56,312 nt of DNA from Intoshia linei (Eukaryota > Orthonectida > Rhopaluridae): the NCBI GenBank assembly GCA_001642005.1, contig LWCA01000089.1, forward strand, positions 1-56,312. The letters are read 5' to 3'. Below, piece by piece: positions 21,443 to 35,300 of the stretch. A program made the translations under genes and the position numbers. How positions within the stretch are numbered: position 1 is the stretch's first letter; each line of letters begins with the position of its first letter. The notes below the pieces were generated by a model. That model was given only the letters and a program-made list of their open reading frames with translations. It did no database searches and had not been told where the DNA came from.

Positions 21443-22172
21443 TCACTTATTTTGAGATTGTGCTTTACGAGAAGCTTGAATATATTTTTGCATGTCAGAT
21501 CTCTTACTTTTAGCACGTTTGTGGGTTCCAACCTAGTTATAAATCAATAATTATCAAATATAATTAACATAATCATTTATAAACCATTAAATAGATAAAT
21601 GTTTCATTAGACTATCAAAAATTTAAAAATTAATCAATAAATAAAAATGAACAATGAATAAAATATAATTAGAAATACTCGTTTTTTCAAAAATTTCAAG
21701 CATCGCTTATCTTTAGATAATTTCAACAGTTCTGTAGCATATCTTTCATAAGGTGATAAACCGACAACTTCTGTAACGATTTCTCGAATAAAGTTGATTC
21801 TTTTACCTTTAGATTTCTAAAGATTATTAATATAAATATATATCGAAACAAAAGTTTCTCGGCTGGGAATGTCACAAAAGTAGGTAATTAAAATTTTTTA
21901 ACAAGAACCCATTTTTTATTTTTATAAAAGTACACTATATTATTAAATATTTGTTATGAGATTACTACATGCTAGATAGATAATGTGAGGATAAATTCTA
22001 GAAATTTTTTATAAAGTTTTTTTAATTTTTAATAAAAAAACTCAAATAACATACTTTATAGTGCATTAATCAAATCATAACTTAAAATAAGAAAAACCTT
22101 TTTCTTTAGATCCGTTTTAACTTTTGTAACGCGATGTCCTTTAAATTTACCAACTGGCAATTGTACTTTCAT
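21443..22172 (-). CDS. RPL36: 60S ribosomal protein L36 (eL36), 3 exons
   Basis: Structural protein of the large ribosomal subunit. Exons on the minus strand: 22172-22098, 21816-21679 and 21532-21443. The total is 303 nt (100 aa; human 105 aa). The conserved core is intact: [20 protein letters not shown], then [17 protein letters not shown], then [20 protein letters not shown], with a basic C-terminus. The N-terminus [19 protein letters not shown] corresponds to the AVGLNKGHKVTK start of other eL36 proteins. It is transcribed away from PRPF4, with 151 bp between the two start codons. Confidence 0.95.
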
Positions 22173-22323
22173 TCTGCTTGATATTTAAATAACTGATTAG
22201 TCAAGTAATGATTACAGAATATCTCGTGTGAGTGATATTAAATGTGGTTTTAATTTATTCAATTTATGTATTTATAGTAATATCAACACTAACAAAACTT
22301 TATTAAATTTAAAAAATTCAACA
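22173..22323. promoter_or_regulatory. Candidate bidirectional promoter RPL36/PRPF4
   Basis: Only 151 bp separate the divergent start codons, so both core promoters and 5' UTRs must lie here unless a 5' intron is missed. No TATA box stands out against the AT background. Confidence 0.5.
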
Positions 22324-25300
22324 ATGAATGATTTTGCCAAGAAATCTAAATCTACATGTGAAATTAACTGTATTGTTAATAAATACAAATTTACCATACA
22401 TTTAGGTCAAGTTAAGCTGGATGGTACCAAAAGCTCAGCAATAGCTGAACTTGAAATCAAACAAAAGGTAAAATATTAATATTGTAAATTTTATTCAAAA
22501 TGCCGAATAATGAACGGAAGCATAGTTGAAAATGAAATATAGCCGTTAGTTTACATATTATCCGTTATTCTTTTTAATATTCGATCATCGTTTTGAATAC
22601 ACAATCTTCAATAACTACTTTATTTGTTATTTTTTTTACATATCATTTCCGTAATTTTATTTTCTATTTATTCAGATACGAAACATAAAAGTAAGCACAG
22701 AAGACTCTGAAGTGAAAAAACAGCTTCGAAAAATTGGCGAGCCAATATGTACTTTTTTTTTTAATTTAATCCTAGAGTTTATATGTTAATTTTGCAGGTT
22801 TCTTTGGAGAAGGGCCTCCCGAGAGGAGAGAAAGATTAAAACGTATTTATGCACTAATGGACGTTGAAGAACTTATACAAATTCAAAATGGAGACATAGT
22901 TAAACCAAACAATAATGTAATTACAATTTTTTTAATATTTTTTTTACTTGACTAATTACATACTTACTAATTTTTTAAGATTACTAACCAAACATGGTTT
23001 CACAACGGAAGTACGGAATTAATGAAATCTCGCAAACTGATTAGCAAATATTCTTTAAAGAGGTTAGTTTTTATTCATAGTACAATAGTTTTTATGTTCA
23101 TTACTTTTAGAGCTAAATACCGAAACAGAAAATTACGTGATATTGCTAAAATGAAGGATTCAGAAATTTCTGTCATTTTAAACAAACAACAAAATATTTT
23201 AACAGTTTTTTATTTATTTTTATTTAGTACTGTATTCTAATCAATATTCCTTATTATAAGTTTTTTTTATTATTTTGATTGGCAAAATTAAAATTTTTTG
23301 GTACATTGGTTTATCGAAAATATCAAAAATTGTTGATAAACTCATAAGTTCACAAATCAGGGCCATAAAATTAAATATGTTTAATGAGTAATTACTAATT
23401 AGTGTAGTGATTTGTTTATATTTCAGAATTTACACCTGGAATGCAGTCAAATTGCAGACTCCCGACCAATTTCATCTTGTCAATTCAGTCCAGATGGAGA
23501 TTATTTAGCTACATCTTCTTGGTAATAATTTGTAATTATTTTCATAATTAAGCAAAGATGTTAGCAGCTGTGCTGGTTGGTCATTGCTGAAATTTTTATT
23601 TTCGTGTATTCATAAAACATTTTTTAGATTTAAACTGTAAAAAAAATTTTAAATAATGGAATTATATTTAGTTTATACATTTTTTATGGTCAATAAATGG
23701 AGCCGAACTGGGATTAAATTAAGAGGGGTTCAAAATTATTAAAAACTTACATATATAGATTATTAATTGTTTAATATTTCAGTATTATTAGTTAAAATTG
23801 ATTTTAGCAAATTATGATGTAAATTAAATGTTAATCGTTTATATTAGGAGCGGTTTAGCAAAAATATGGTCATATCCTGATTGTACAGAAATTCGAACAC
23901 TGAAAGGTTGATTTAATTTTTTAATGGAATTAATAAATATATATTATTGATTGAATAGGACACCGTGATCGAATTGGAAAAATTGTATTTAACCCAAATT
24001 TTAAATCAATCAGACCTGAAAAATTAGCTTTAGCAACCTGTGACCATTCTGGTTTAATCAAATTGTGGGATTTTGAAAGGTGTTTTTTATTTTAAAGAAT
24101 TTATTGTAAATAATAATTATCATTATGTAATATTAATGTAAATTATAATTAACATCATATTAATATAAATATATATTTATTAATATAATTATAATTATAG
24201 ATCAGATATAAGTAGTTCTCATATAAAAACAGTAGATCTATCCAGTCTTAAATTTACATTTTATACGTTGTGGACCTTTTTTTTTATTCAGTTCTAGCTC
24301 ATTTATTTTGAGTTTATAATAAATTTTATGTATATTTTATGAGGAATTCAAACATGATTAAAAACCAAAATAAATGAGCTAGAAATGAATTTAAAAAAAC
24401 AAAATGTCCACAAAGCATGATAAACACATTAAGGGAATTACCAACATAATTATCCAAATATTTTTAAATTAATTTTAATAATTACATTTGAATGTGGGTT
24501 AATATTAACCGATTTTATTTTTTTGATTAATGTTTAAAATTAAACAAAACATTCACGTGCAAAATTAGTTTTTCTAATAAAAAAAAGTGAACACCCTAAT
24601 GTACATTGTACAAAAGTTTAAACCGCTATATTGTGAGAACTAAATGTCTAATTGTCTCAAATTTTTACCAAAGAGGTTAAACTGCATAGACGACTTTGAA
24701 TATAAAAAAATAACGGAAAAACTTATTGAAACGACGGCAACGAGAAATTGTTAAAATGTAACCGTGCAAAAGTTTTAGGCACATGTTAATATAATCCAGA
24801 ATTTTCATACAAAAATAAAAAAATAATTTATTAGTATTAATGCCTTGTATTACCATCACCTTATTCAATTACAGAGTTTATTCTTCTAGATAAGGACTTG
24901 AATAAATTTTTATGCATTCATCTGGTATTTTGTACAATTTTTCCTTTGTATCATTCCAAAGTTATTCTAAATTTCTTGATGAAATTTTTTCAACTTTTAT
25001 TTTGAGCATACTCAATATATATGCTCGATTATATTTTAATCTGGACTGTATGGATGCTAACTATCAATGGCATTTAAATATTTATTTTTCATAAAATTAT
25101 TGATACATTATTATTTACATTGTTAAAATTTTTAGCTCTGAGTGCATAGATACAATAACTGGACATGAACCTTACCGTGTGTCTTCGATACAATTTCACC
25201 CATCGAGCCAATATCTTTCAACAACATGGTATGTTATATATTCATTATAATTAATAGTATTGTTCAGTAATTTTGAGATATTTTTAAATACAAAATGTTC

Positions 25301-28300
25301 CAATCTAATAATTTCAACATTTTATACAAGGTAAACATTTAAATGATTAAAATATTTATTTTTTAAATTTTGATTCATGAATTAATTCATTTGAATAAGA
25401 ACAGTGACCAATGCATTCCACGTTTTTTAAATATTACATACATTTTCCCACTTTAAGCTAGTGAACAAGTATATTTTCCATATTATAATTTCTATTCTTA
25501 TAAAATGCATTTCCTTTAATTTTGTAAATATGGTTTGAGTTCAATCCAGTTCAGTTTCTACCTAATTTGTAGGCCCGTGGAGAGGGTCATAGGGGACCAC
25601 ATGGCCCAGTCTACTATTTTAATTTATTAATAGGTAATGTTAGAATTTTTTTTGTTTTTGATAATTTTATGATGACTAATGCGATTTCCAACTGTTATTT
25701 TGTATTTTTAGACAATCCACGATCGATTAAATGATGTATAGACAATGTCTATATTCCGTTATGATATTAAAAAAATTTTATATGGTTACTGCAATTTCCA
25801 TCCGACCCGACCCTACTATTAGTTCTTCAGGGCCCTGGTTGGAAGCAATTGCATAGATTTTGGTGAAATATTCAAAAAATCATAGAATACTGATTTCAAA
25901 CTACTTTTACAAAAATGACTACCCTTTTGGAAATAGATTGACGTGACGTGCATCCGTTTATCACGAAATTTATTTTAAGTAACGTAATCACCAATAAATC
26001 AAATAAAAGATTTTATTATTTTAAATATTTTAACTAACACCATTTAATATTGATTGTAAGTCAGATTATCTTTATTTGTTTTTAAATTTAAAATAAATTT
26101 AAATAATAACTAATGAAATCATACAAAACTCAAAGTGCAACTTTATTTTTATTCGAGTATGATATTCTTATTTTTATTATATTAAAAATATTTTTTAAAT
26201 AATTTAACATTAATTACATGTACTTTTTTATAAATACAACATGTATTATTACCGACTTTTTGCGTATTGCTTAAGAAATTACAATCAGGGAATTGCATTT
26301 ACTCCATTTAATTTACAGTTTTGGCTGTAAAGTTTCTAGTTCAACAATTTGTTACGAAATTGTTACTTTTCGATTACAAATCATAACATCAAATGGAAAT
26401 TATAAAATTACTGAAACTTTCAAATTTGAACATCAGAAATTGACCCCTTCCCAGTCAAAAACCAATTTTAGCCATTTATCAATAAATATTTTTGAATTTA
26501 CAAAATGGAAACTAACAATCTTAAATATCGATGATTAGACTCTTCCTTGCCCGATACACTTTTTAGTAAATTCTGTAAAATGATGGATAATTTTCCAACT
26601 TTTAGAGATTGTTAAAATTTTATTGGACTATAATTATTTTTTATGCAAATTTAAACTATTAATCCAGACCCGTGAAGAAGTGGATCTGGCTATTTGGCTT
26701 TACGTATCGATTGCAAAAACTTTTAAGGGCCTATTTTTATTTTTGTGAGCCTCAAGCAGTAGTAGCAAATGGTAGGTTAGTATCAGATCCATGGTACTTT
26801 TTTTAATTAGAACTCAAAAATCGTTAACAATGTCACAAATTGGTCTCTTCATTTTTGCTACTGTTGAATCTTTTTTCCACTAAGTGATTTATACATTTTT
26901 AAGGGGCCCGCGAAAAATTTAGCTTGAAATAGGGGTCCGTTGATTTTTAACTTTAATAACTACTTCTATCCACTTTAATGGAGTAAATGAGTGGTTCTCG
27001 ATTGGGGTCCAGGGGTCTATATGCCTGGGGTTTGTGAGATTCTATAAAATATAAAAAAATTTTTAATATTTATTATAGAGTTGCCACATGTTTGAAATTT
27101 ATCCCAAAGCCTAGACAACCGCTACATTATTATTTAAAAACCCACTTTTATAGGTCCAAAAAAATAAATATTTTGAAATAGGGTCCATACACTATTTGAA
27201 TTGGGAACTACTGGAGTAAATGTATGATCAACTATGGTTAAATTATTAATAATTTATTGATTATTTTAGCTATGATAGATCGTGGAGATTAATTGATTTG
27301 GAGGTATTTTATTAAAAATAAATATATGGATAGAGAACAGCTATAATTTAGCCTATTTTAATTCTTTCTAAAATGAACATAACATATTTCTAATTATGAA
27401 TGATTTATTTCAATTTTATTAATATGTTATTGATAGTTATTATTACACTGATATGGTTCTATATAGGTACATTAGAGAGGAACTGGTCATTTACGGATCG
27501 AAAATAAATACGAAATTTACGGCTGGTACGAGTTGATACGAAAAAACGTAAACCACCGGGTACGTGGTAATAATTTTTTGTGACGTATACGGAGCGTACC
27601 AACCGTAAATAGGGATCTTGATGGTTATAGTCGTAATGATCATTTTGATTAATCCTTCGTTTCAAAAGTCTATATTTTGTAACTTATAATCATTGGCACC
27701 GTTAATTATTTTGATCTCTCCATCAATAGTAAATGAATTTAATTAATATGCTTTAGACTAAAAAAGAATTGTTGCATCAGGAGGGTCATAGTCGTGAAGT
27801 ACATTGTTCAGAATTTCACCCTGATGGTTCCTTGATTTGTACAGGGTACTTTAATATGACAATATAATTTATTTGGTAATTTTAATTTATTTAATTTAGA
27901 AGTTTTGATAGTTACGGAAGACTGTGGGATTTACGAACTGGAAGATGTATAATGTTTTTAGATGGTCATCTTAAGACTATCTTATCCATTGCTATTTCAC
28001 CTAATGGGTACACGTTGGCAACAGGATCTGCTGATAACTTGGTGAAAATCTGGGATTTGCGAAAAAGAAGCAGCATTTATACTATACCCGTTCATAATTC
28101 TAATGTTTCACGTGTTAAATTTTATAGTAACCTTTTTTAATTATTAAATTTATTTATTTAAAGGCTACTTGGGATCATACCTCGTCACATCTTCATACGA
28201 CAAGTCCATGAAGGTAATTTTGTCATTTATTTATATATATTAATTAATATGCGGTTGTGTGAACTAAATCAGTGATTCCCAAAAAAATATATTGTCGATC

Positions 28301-28951
28301 CCCTTAACAGTATACAAATATTTTTAGAGAAGATCAATCAGTACAAAATAGTGAATATGTTTATTATGTTATAACAGCGATTAAAAAATGTTATCTTTTA
28401 ATATTAATATTACTGATTTTATTTTTGTTATAAATCATACTTTAATATAGTTGACACCCTAGTTACTAGGGCCTAGTATACAAACAATTGTAAAGGTATG
28501 ATTGTTCTCTTTTGTTTATATACTTGTTATTGTCTCGTAATGGTTAATAACATTTAAATTTATTATAATCCAAAATTAATCCGAATTTCAAGACTATTAA
28601 TTAAATATCAAATACTAAATCAAATCAATGTTAATGATTCTAATTCAATTTTAAAATTTTTCTTAAATCTGTGGCCCCTCAGACTCTGTAGGCCCCCTGG
28701 TGGGGTCAAACCCCCATTTGGGAACCACTGAACTAAATTACATACATAATTAATTATAATGAATGCATATTTTTGAAATTGATTTGAAATTAACCAAACA
28801 TTAGATATGGAGTGGTAATAATTGGATTTGCCTTCAAGAAATCAATGGACACGAAGACAGAATAATAGATTTTGACATTGCACCCGATGACAAATCTATA
28901 GTTTCCGTTTCTTTTGATCGCACATTTAAAGTTTGGAAACCAATTTTGTGA
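22324..28951 (+). CDS. PRPF4: U4/U6 snRNP protein Prp4 (PRPF4), 14 exons
   Basis: Component of the U4/U6 di-snRNP and the tri-snRNP. Exons: 22324-22467, 22676-22748, 22798-22916, 22980-23062, 23111-23204, 23427-23521, 23848-23906, 23959-24079, 25136-25228, 27270-27303, 27757-27845, 27900-28126, 28164-28213 and 28805-28951. The total is 1428 nt (475 aa; human 522 aa). The N-terminal SFM motif is clear: [20 protein letters not shown] followed by [12 protein letters not shown]. Seven WD blades follow, with [102 protein letters not shown] and the terminal [13 protein letters not shown]. The N-terminal acidic region is shorter than in human. The introns of 1.06, 2.04 and 0.59 kb hold transposons; others are 37-300 bp. 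Confidence 0.95.
24267..24416. mobile_element. 150-bp palindromic MITE in PRPF4 intron
   Basis: Left arm TTGTGGACCTTTTTTTTTAT…TTCTAGCTCATTTATTTTG and right arm AAAATAAATGAGCTAGAA…TGTCCACAAAG are inverted copies of about 50 bp around a short AT-rich centre. No coding capacity. Confidence 0.7.
24590..24980 (-). pseudogene. Possible Tc1-like transposase remnant in PRPF4 intron
   Basis: The sequence around 24766 (GTGCAAAAGTTTTAGGCACA) is like the termini and flanks of Tc1-type elements in other invertebrates. Minus-strand reading of 24980-24880 gives a [17 protein letters not shown]-like tail followed by stops, similar to the C-terminal helix of Tc1 transposases. Very degraded; low certainty. 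Confidence 0.3.
25560..25860. repeat. Dispersed repeat shared with 38650-38830
   Basis: The run GCGATTTCCAAC(T/A)GTTATTTT…TTTTTAGA.AAT..ACGATCGATTAA…ATAGA recurs at 38672-38790 with about 75-80% agreement by eye. It lies inside the 2-kb PRPF4 intron here and inside the GNAQ intron there. No terminal structure found. Confidence 0.45.
28270..28730. mobile_element. 461-bp non-autonomous hAT element with exact 8-bp TSD
   Basis: Ends CAGTGATTCCCAAA and TTTGGGAACCACTG are inverted. AACTAAAT flanks both sides exactly (28262-28269 and 28731-28738). It is inserted in the last PRPF4 intron and has no transposase frame. Confidence 0.88.
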
Positions 28952-31900
28952 TTTATGATGTACATATTAAATTTGTTTATTTTATACTATTATTTATAAT
29001 TTTGGTTTACCTGGTAAATAAAATTATCATTTAAATGAGCTCGGTGGTCAACCGCGTGTAATCGCAACTCGTAAATTTTTTTTGGATAAAATTGTCCTTT
29101 TCATATCCATGATTCTTTTATATTTTTTAAAATTACATTCCTAACTTGATCATTGTATTATGTATTGCTACTATCAGGTCCTACAGGGGTTTCAGATTTA
29201 ATTTACCTGGCGGATCAAATGAGGAAAAAATTATTACGTGTACCACACAACAAAAAGTTTTTTATTTCTTAATTTTGAATATATATCAAAATTGCCAAGC
29301 TCCACGTGTGGTGCATGCGCCATATGATGTCTAGTGGACAATTATTAATTAATTAGTCCCCTGGTGTAATTGAATTTTGATTTATTTATTCTGTAGGTAT
29401 TGTATTGTATTTGTTGTATTTTGAGCCGTTTTGATTGCCGATGAATACCTGAAGTAAACAGGTTAATGTAACATTGTACTTATTAATGTGTTTTAAGAGT
29501 ATTGTAAATCTAAAATTTGTATTATTCTACATCTTTTATTGTTTAATGACAATCTTGTCGTTCTATAAGGTTTTACCAGGAAAAACTCCAAATGTGGGCA
29601 AAAATAAGTGTTTCTGAGCCAAAAAAAAAAATCATGTGATAAATACACTTTATAAATAACTATGTACGTACAATAAAAATAATTACAATTAATATATTTT
29701 AAATGCAATTCATAATCCCATTGCTTTTTGAGTGTTTAATATAGAGAAAATTCCAATTTATATACATGATATATATAAACTTTAATTTTACTTTAAATTT
29801 AAATAATGAATTATTATTTTACATTCAAAATAATAAAACAAAATATACAAATTTTAAGTGTCTACTGTAATATAGTGATGTCATTTATTTTTCATTGGAA
29901 AAACTAAGCTTTGGTGGGTTTACCAGTTGTAAACTTATTATAATAGTATTTTTTATTTTTTTGTTTCTTATTGTTCCCATAAATATTTTTAATATTGTTA
30001 TACTTTAATTAAAAATATTGTCCTCTAGAAACTTCAACGTTTTGAAAACCCTAATTGTACAATTCGTATAAGAGTGTTAAATATATGGAATATTTGTGAA
30101 TTAAAGAATTTGCTACTTAATTAATCTTAAATATAAAATATAGATATTAACTGATTAAGGAATTCAAAAATACCACCTAATTTGCTAATCAAATTAAATT
30201 TTCACGTGATAAAAATATTTTGTACGTCATTGTGTAAATAATTAATTTAAAAAGATTGTTTTAAATCGATATCCACAAAATTGAGAAAAATTCATCATAT
30301 TTAAACTTTTATATCAATACATGAGTGTTTGCAATGTCATTTTCAGATTTCATTCCATTAATGTAATGTATTTCAAATGGAAACTAATTTTTAAAAGGTA
30401 ATTGATTTATAAATATAAACTATGCTTTTAACCCATTCATGTTATAATAAAATTTGTGGTTCTCACCACACACGACAATTCAATTTCAATTGATGCCATC
30501 TCAAATTATTCAATACACTGTACAATTGTGTTATAATATGACTAATGTTACATTAATTTATAAATTTTTTCTCTAAGGACAGATAAAAATAATCTGTCCT
30601 TTTAAATATTTTAAATAAAGATGATAAATTCAAACAATCAAGCTTTAAAAGCATAAATAAACGTTTACAATTATATTTACTGAGTATCACCGATTTTCAA
30701 ACAGTGATATGGTTAAAAGCTTGAGTGTTTATGTCGATAAAACAATTTAAATACTACACTATTTATTGTATTTATATCAGTCTTGTCAATTTAGTCTGAT
30801 GCTTAAATACAATACATATTGTGTAGCAATGAAAAAATTCCAAAGGAATGAATTATATAGATTTTCACACGTATTTCATTATTGGAAATGTGTAGATGTT
30901 CAATGCACATTTTTTTTTGAAATTGTAGGATCAATATTTACGTTTTCAATTTTTTTTATTATTTTTTAAATTCTCAAACTCGTTTGATTTTCAAAAAAAG
31001 GTATATCAAAATAATTGGGTTTTTGAACGTAAGATGTGAGTTTGAGAGGTTGCAATTTATTTTGCTATCACACCGGAAAAAAACTGCAATTAAAATGTGG
31101 ACTTTATAAAATTCTAAGACCGGTAGTTATTAAAATAAACAGAAACACAGACAAAGAATATTATATAAGTAAGGATTTTAATGAATTACAATATAATAAT
31201 TGAAAAAACCAACATATAAAGTTGTCCATATCGACTTTTAGGGCCCTGGAGGTCACTAAAAAAATTTAAATTTTGGATAATGGGACCTGAAAATATAAAA
31301 TGTACTATATCTACATAATAACATTTAATATATGACACATGTCAATATTATATTATGATTTTGGCTCCCAACAATGAAAGTGGGAAATTCTTTATTTTAT
31401 GGTGTCATTTTCTTAACACCGGTTAGTTGTTTCATTAATGTCCACGATAAACTTTGTATTAAATGGTTTGTTAACCAAAACAAAATTAAAACCAACAAAC
31501 AACACGTAACTATTATATAAGATGCCGTTAAGTCATTCACATCATATTACAATGACCAATCTGTAGTTTGTGGGATATTTAAATTTTATGTTGTCTTATC
31601 CTTGTGTAATAAATAGATAAAAACAATTATAATAATTTAATATATAACATTTATTGCAACTACTTTACATAATTATTCAAATATGTTGATTTATTGATTA
31701 ATTACTATTTGTCAAGTTGAACAATTTTGGTAATATGGATAATATCCATTGGATATATTTCAATCAAAAAATTGACATTACCTATAGGAAACAACCAATC
31801 ACCTACATGTAAATAAATGGAATCGTGTCATTAAATTGACAGTTTGATCCAATGTAGATATACGATCACAACTATATACCTTATACTGGAACAGTGCTGT

Positions 31901-32373
31901 ATAAAAAATTAATTAATACATTTTATGCGGGTCAAATATACAATCGATTCATAAATTAAAACTACCACTGTATCGTGTTTTCGTAGAATTCATAAGTTTA
32001 AGTAGTAAATAGGATGAGTTTGACAAGTATGAGATATAAACGCGACTGAATGTTAAATATTTGCACAATATATCAATAGAAAATTTAACATAAAAAGCAT
32101 TTAGTTAACATATTTCCAATTAAATTGAAAGGGTTAAATCCATACATACATTTATCAAAATTTAGATAAATCAACACTTTAAATTATTAAAATTGTGTTA
32201 TTCAATTAATTAATATTCTTAGTAGAATTGAGATTTAAATAAGTATATTCTCTATTGATTTGAAAATTTATAAAAGTACATTCACTATACTATATGTAAA
32301 ATTATATTATAATATTGATCCATATTTTAGAAAGCAAATAATTGCTAGATAATTGTTACGTTTACATAAAAAA
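28952..32373. other. Intergenic, PRPF4 to GPCR
   Basis: A poly(A) signal AATAAA for PRPF4 is at 29017-29022. A hairpin AAGGACAGAT…ATCTGTCCTT with a 7-base loop is at about 30577-30603. A partial copy of the dispersed repeat is at 30800-31190. No protein or RNA gene recognised in the rest. Confidence 0.5.
30800..31190 (+). repeat. Dispersed repeat family, copy 2
   Basis: Begins with GTAGCAATGAAAAAATTCCA, AGGAATGAATTATATAGATT and AAATGTGTAGATGTTCAATG, and continues to CACCGGAAAAAAACTGCAAT, AAAATAAACAGAAACACAGA and the end TTATATAAGTAAGGATT. Same order as the copy at 33850-34660 but lacking the middle part. Confidence 0.55.
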
Positions 32374-35300
32374 ATGGAATTAGACTGTAAAAACCAAACT
32401 TCTTCTAATAATACGTTACCATTTGTAATGAAATATTGCATTACTACAACTAGTTTCATTTCCATTATAATATTCGTCTTCATCTGCATATCTATTATCG
32501 GCAACATTATGGTAAAAATATACTTTATATAGATATAAAAATATTTTTTATATAATTCTTAGATAATCAACACTCTCAATAGTAAACGACGAATGAAAAC
32601 GGTCCGAAACCATATAATTATGTCGTTGGTTGTTGCTGACATTGCGGTAGCCTTGGTGGTTATGCCCCTCTCTTTGCTAAATGAAATTAGTCAGTCTTGG
32701 TTTCTAGGCGTATATTTTTGTGCTTTCTGGTTGTCCATAGATGTAATAGTATGTACCAGTTCCATTTTACATTTAATGTTTCTCGCTTTGGATAGATACT
32801 GGTCAATTACTAATGTCCAATACACCAAGTCTCGACCGATCAAAAAAATTATAACAATGATTAGTGCGAGTTGGGCTCTAGCTGTTTTGATTGCTGTTCC
32901 AATTTACATTGACCTTTTCAATGGAAAACTCAATAGCAGACTAATTGCTTCATCCCAATGTATCATTAGTTCAGGATTACTTTTTACTATCTATTCTACA
33001 GGTGGAGCTTTCTTTCTACCTGTAATTATCATGATTATTTTGTATATAAAAATATTTATTGTGGCAAGGAAATGCATTCGTAAATTAAACACCAAATGTA
33101 ATTCTATTCATACTAAATCAAAAATACATAAAAAGTACACCTCCATGGAATTAAATTCTACCAATAAAGAAAACTCATTATCAGTAAACCATCAAATTAA
33201 AAAAGCATCAACATTTGCAACATCTATTACTTACATGAGTTATGCAAGGCTGGATAGAAAACGAAATTCTGTAAACCCTTGGGTTCGAATTCGTCATGTT
33301 TTAGTAAATTTTAAAATAAAATCGTGTAACAAAAATACTCCAAATGTAGTAAGAATTTCTACATTTCTCAAAAAAGCTCAAAAACGTGAATCTAAAGCTC
33401 GTTTAACCCTGTTAATCATCAGCACAGGTAATTTTAATCTCTTTTAACCGTATAAATTAAAAGTTACTAGCTTGGCTATTTTGTACTACGCACAAACAGT
33501 ACCTAGATCTGCAAAGGCGGACTTATCTAATTTTAACATTAGTTTATTTAGAAACAATTTTAAGCAAAAAATATTTTTTGCAATCATAGATATATAATTT
33601 TGGCTTTACATTTAATTCCAAATAAACTAAGATTGAAGTAATCAAACGTGACTATATCGAGATATCACTGTATAAATTTAAATGTAATCTAACATGATTC
33701 ATTACCAATTTAATGAATAAATAAAAAACCAATAATGTATCAATAATTAACGGAAGCAGCAGTTTAAAAACATATTTCAAATTAATTTTACCAACATTGC
33801 AAAGCATTTTAATAAATACAAAAATTTTTGAGAATTTTTGAGAATTTTTGATAATGAAAAATTGCGTAGCAATGAAAAAAAATCCGAAGGAATGAATTAT
33901 ATAGATTTTCATCCATATTTCTTTATTGGAAATGTGTAGACGTTTAATGCACATTGTTTTTTGAAATTTTAGGATCAATTTTTATAATTATTAATTTTAA
34001 TCGAAATATATTTGGAAAATATTGGTTAATAATATATTAAAAATTATTTTTCACCGGGAATGCGTAGATATTTGGGGTTGAAATTTTGTATTTATATGAA
34101 ATAAAATAAGCTTTATCAGAATAATTTTTTTTTAATTGTAGGACCATTAATTATTTTAAATTTTTTGTTATAATAAAATAGTATAAAAATAAAAAAAAAT
34201 TAATATTAAAGTAACGTTTTGACCGTGAAGGCGTCACTTATTCAGATTGAAATTTTTTGTGTGCCTTAACAGGATACTTAACTGTACCACCTATAATTTC
34301 TAGGATCCTTAAAATTCTAGGGCTGTTTTCATTTAAAAAAAAGGTAATTTGTGGTTTTGGCTTTGAAGATATAATTTTTAAATTTAAAGTTATGCTAATA
34401 CTATGATTTTAAAATCTGTATCATAAGAGTGTATATTTTTTTTAAATTTCGAACTCGTTTGATTTTCAAAAAAAGGATAATTGGGCTTTTGAACGGTAAG
34501 ATCTGATTTTCGGAGGTTCAAATATATATTACTTTCACCCGGAAAAAACTGTAATATAAATGTAAACTTAATAAAATTCTAAGACTGGTAGCTATTGAAA
34601 TAAACAGTAACACACACACATAACACAAACAAAGCGTTATATATACATAATGTAAGTAAGGATAATACCTTATAGTTGTGGTCGTTAAACGTCCGCGTTT
34701 TACATTGTGTAGTTTGTGTCATTTCAAGCTTACGATTCATCATGGAATCATATTCAGATTATTAGATTATTTTAATATTAATTTGATTTCGAGTTTATCC
34801 GACACTAGAGTCGAAAATTCAGTGTTGACTCATTTAAAGTATAATGAAATGATTTCAGATTTTTCACAAGGTTCGAAATTTTACATCTGTTAATTCAGTA
34901 ACGCAGGGTTTCACCATCAGTGGTAGTTAACTATTTTTTATTTGTATTGTATATTTTTAAATTTAAATTAGAATACTCAAATTTTGAATAGACAATTATA
35001 TTATTAGTTTTACATCAGAAATCACTTTTTAAGATAAAATTTTTTAAAAATACGGAAACAATAATTACTATATTGATTCTAAACCAGAGGAGGATTTCAA
35101 TTAGTGTTCCTCGTAATATTCATTTATAATTGATAATCAATAATATAATTGAAAACTTGATCATTATTGTAGGCATAAGATTTGAAAATTAATAATGGTA
35201 CCTCTTTACGTTGGGGAAAATTTTTTTTAAGTAATATAATTATTGCATAATCTCAAATATTGGAACAACGGTACTCACAACATTAAAAATATCACTAACC

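Noticed and set aside
26293-26538. 81-codon ORF in PRPF4 intron resembling part of a BEL/Pao protease region
   Set aside because: Similarity limited to a vague pattern with no catalytic D(T/S)G; too weak to annotate.
27459-27665. Minus-strand 68-codon ORF in PRPF4 intron
   Set aside because: Lies in a 0.45-kb intron, no similarity, no conserved features.
29146-29334. 62-codon ORF downstream of PRPF4
   Set aside because: No similarity or splice context.
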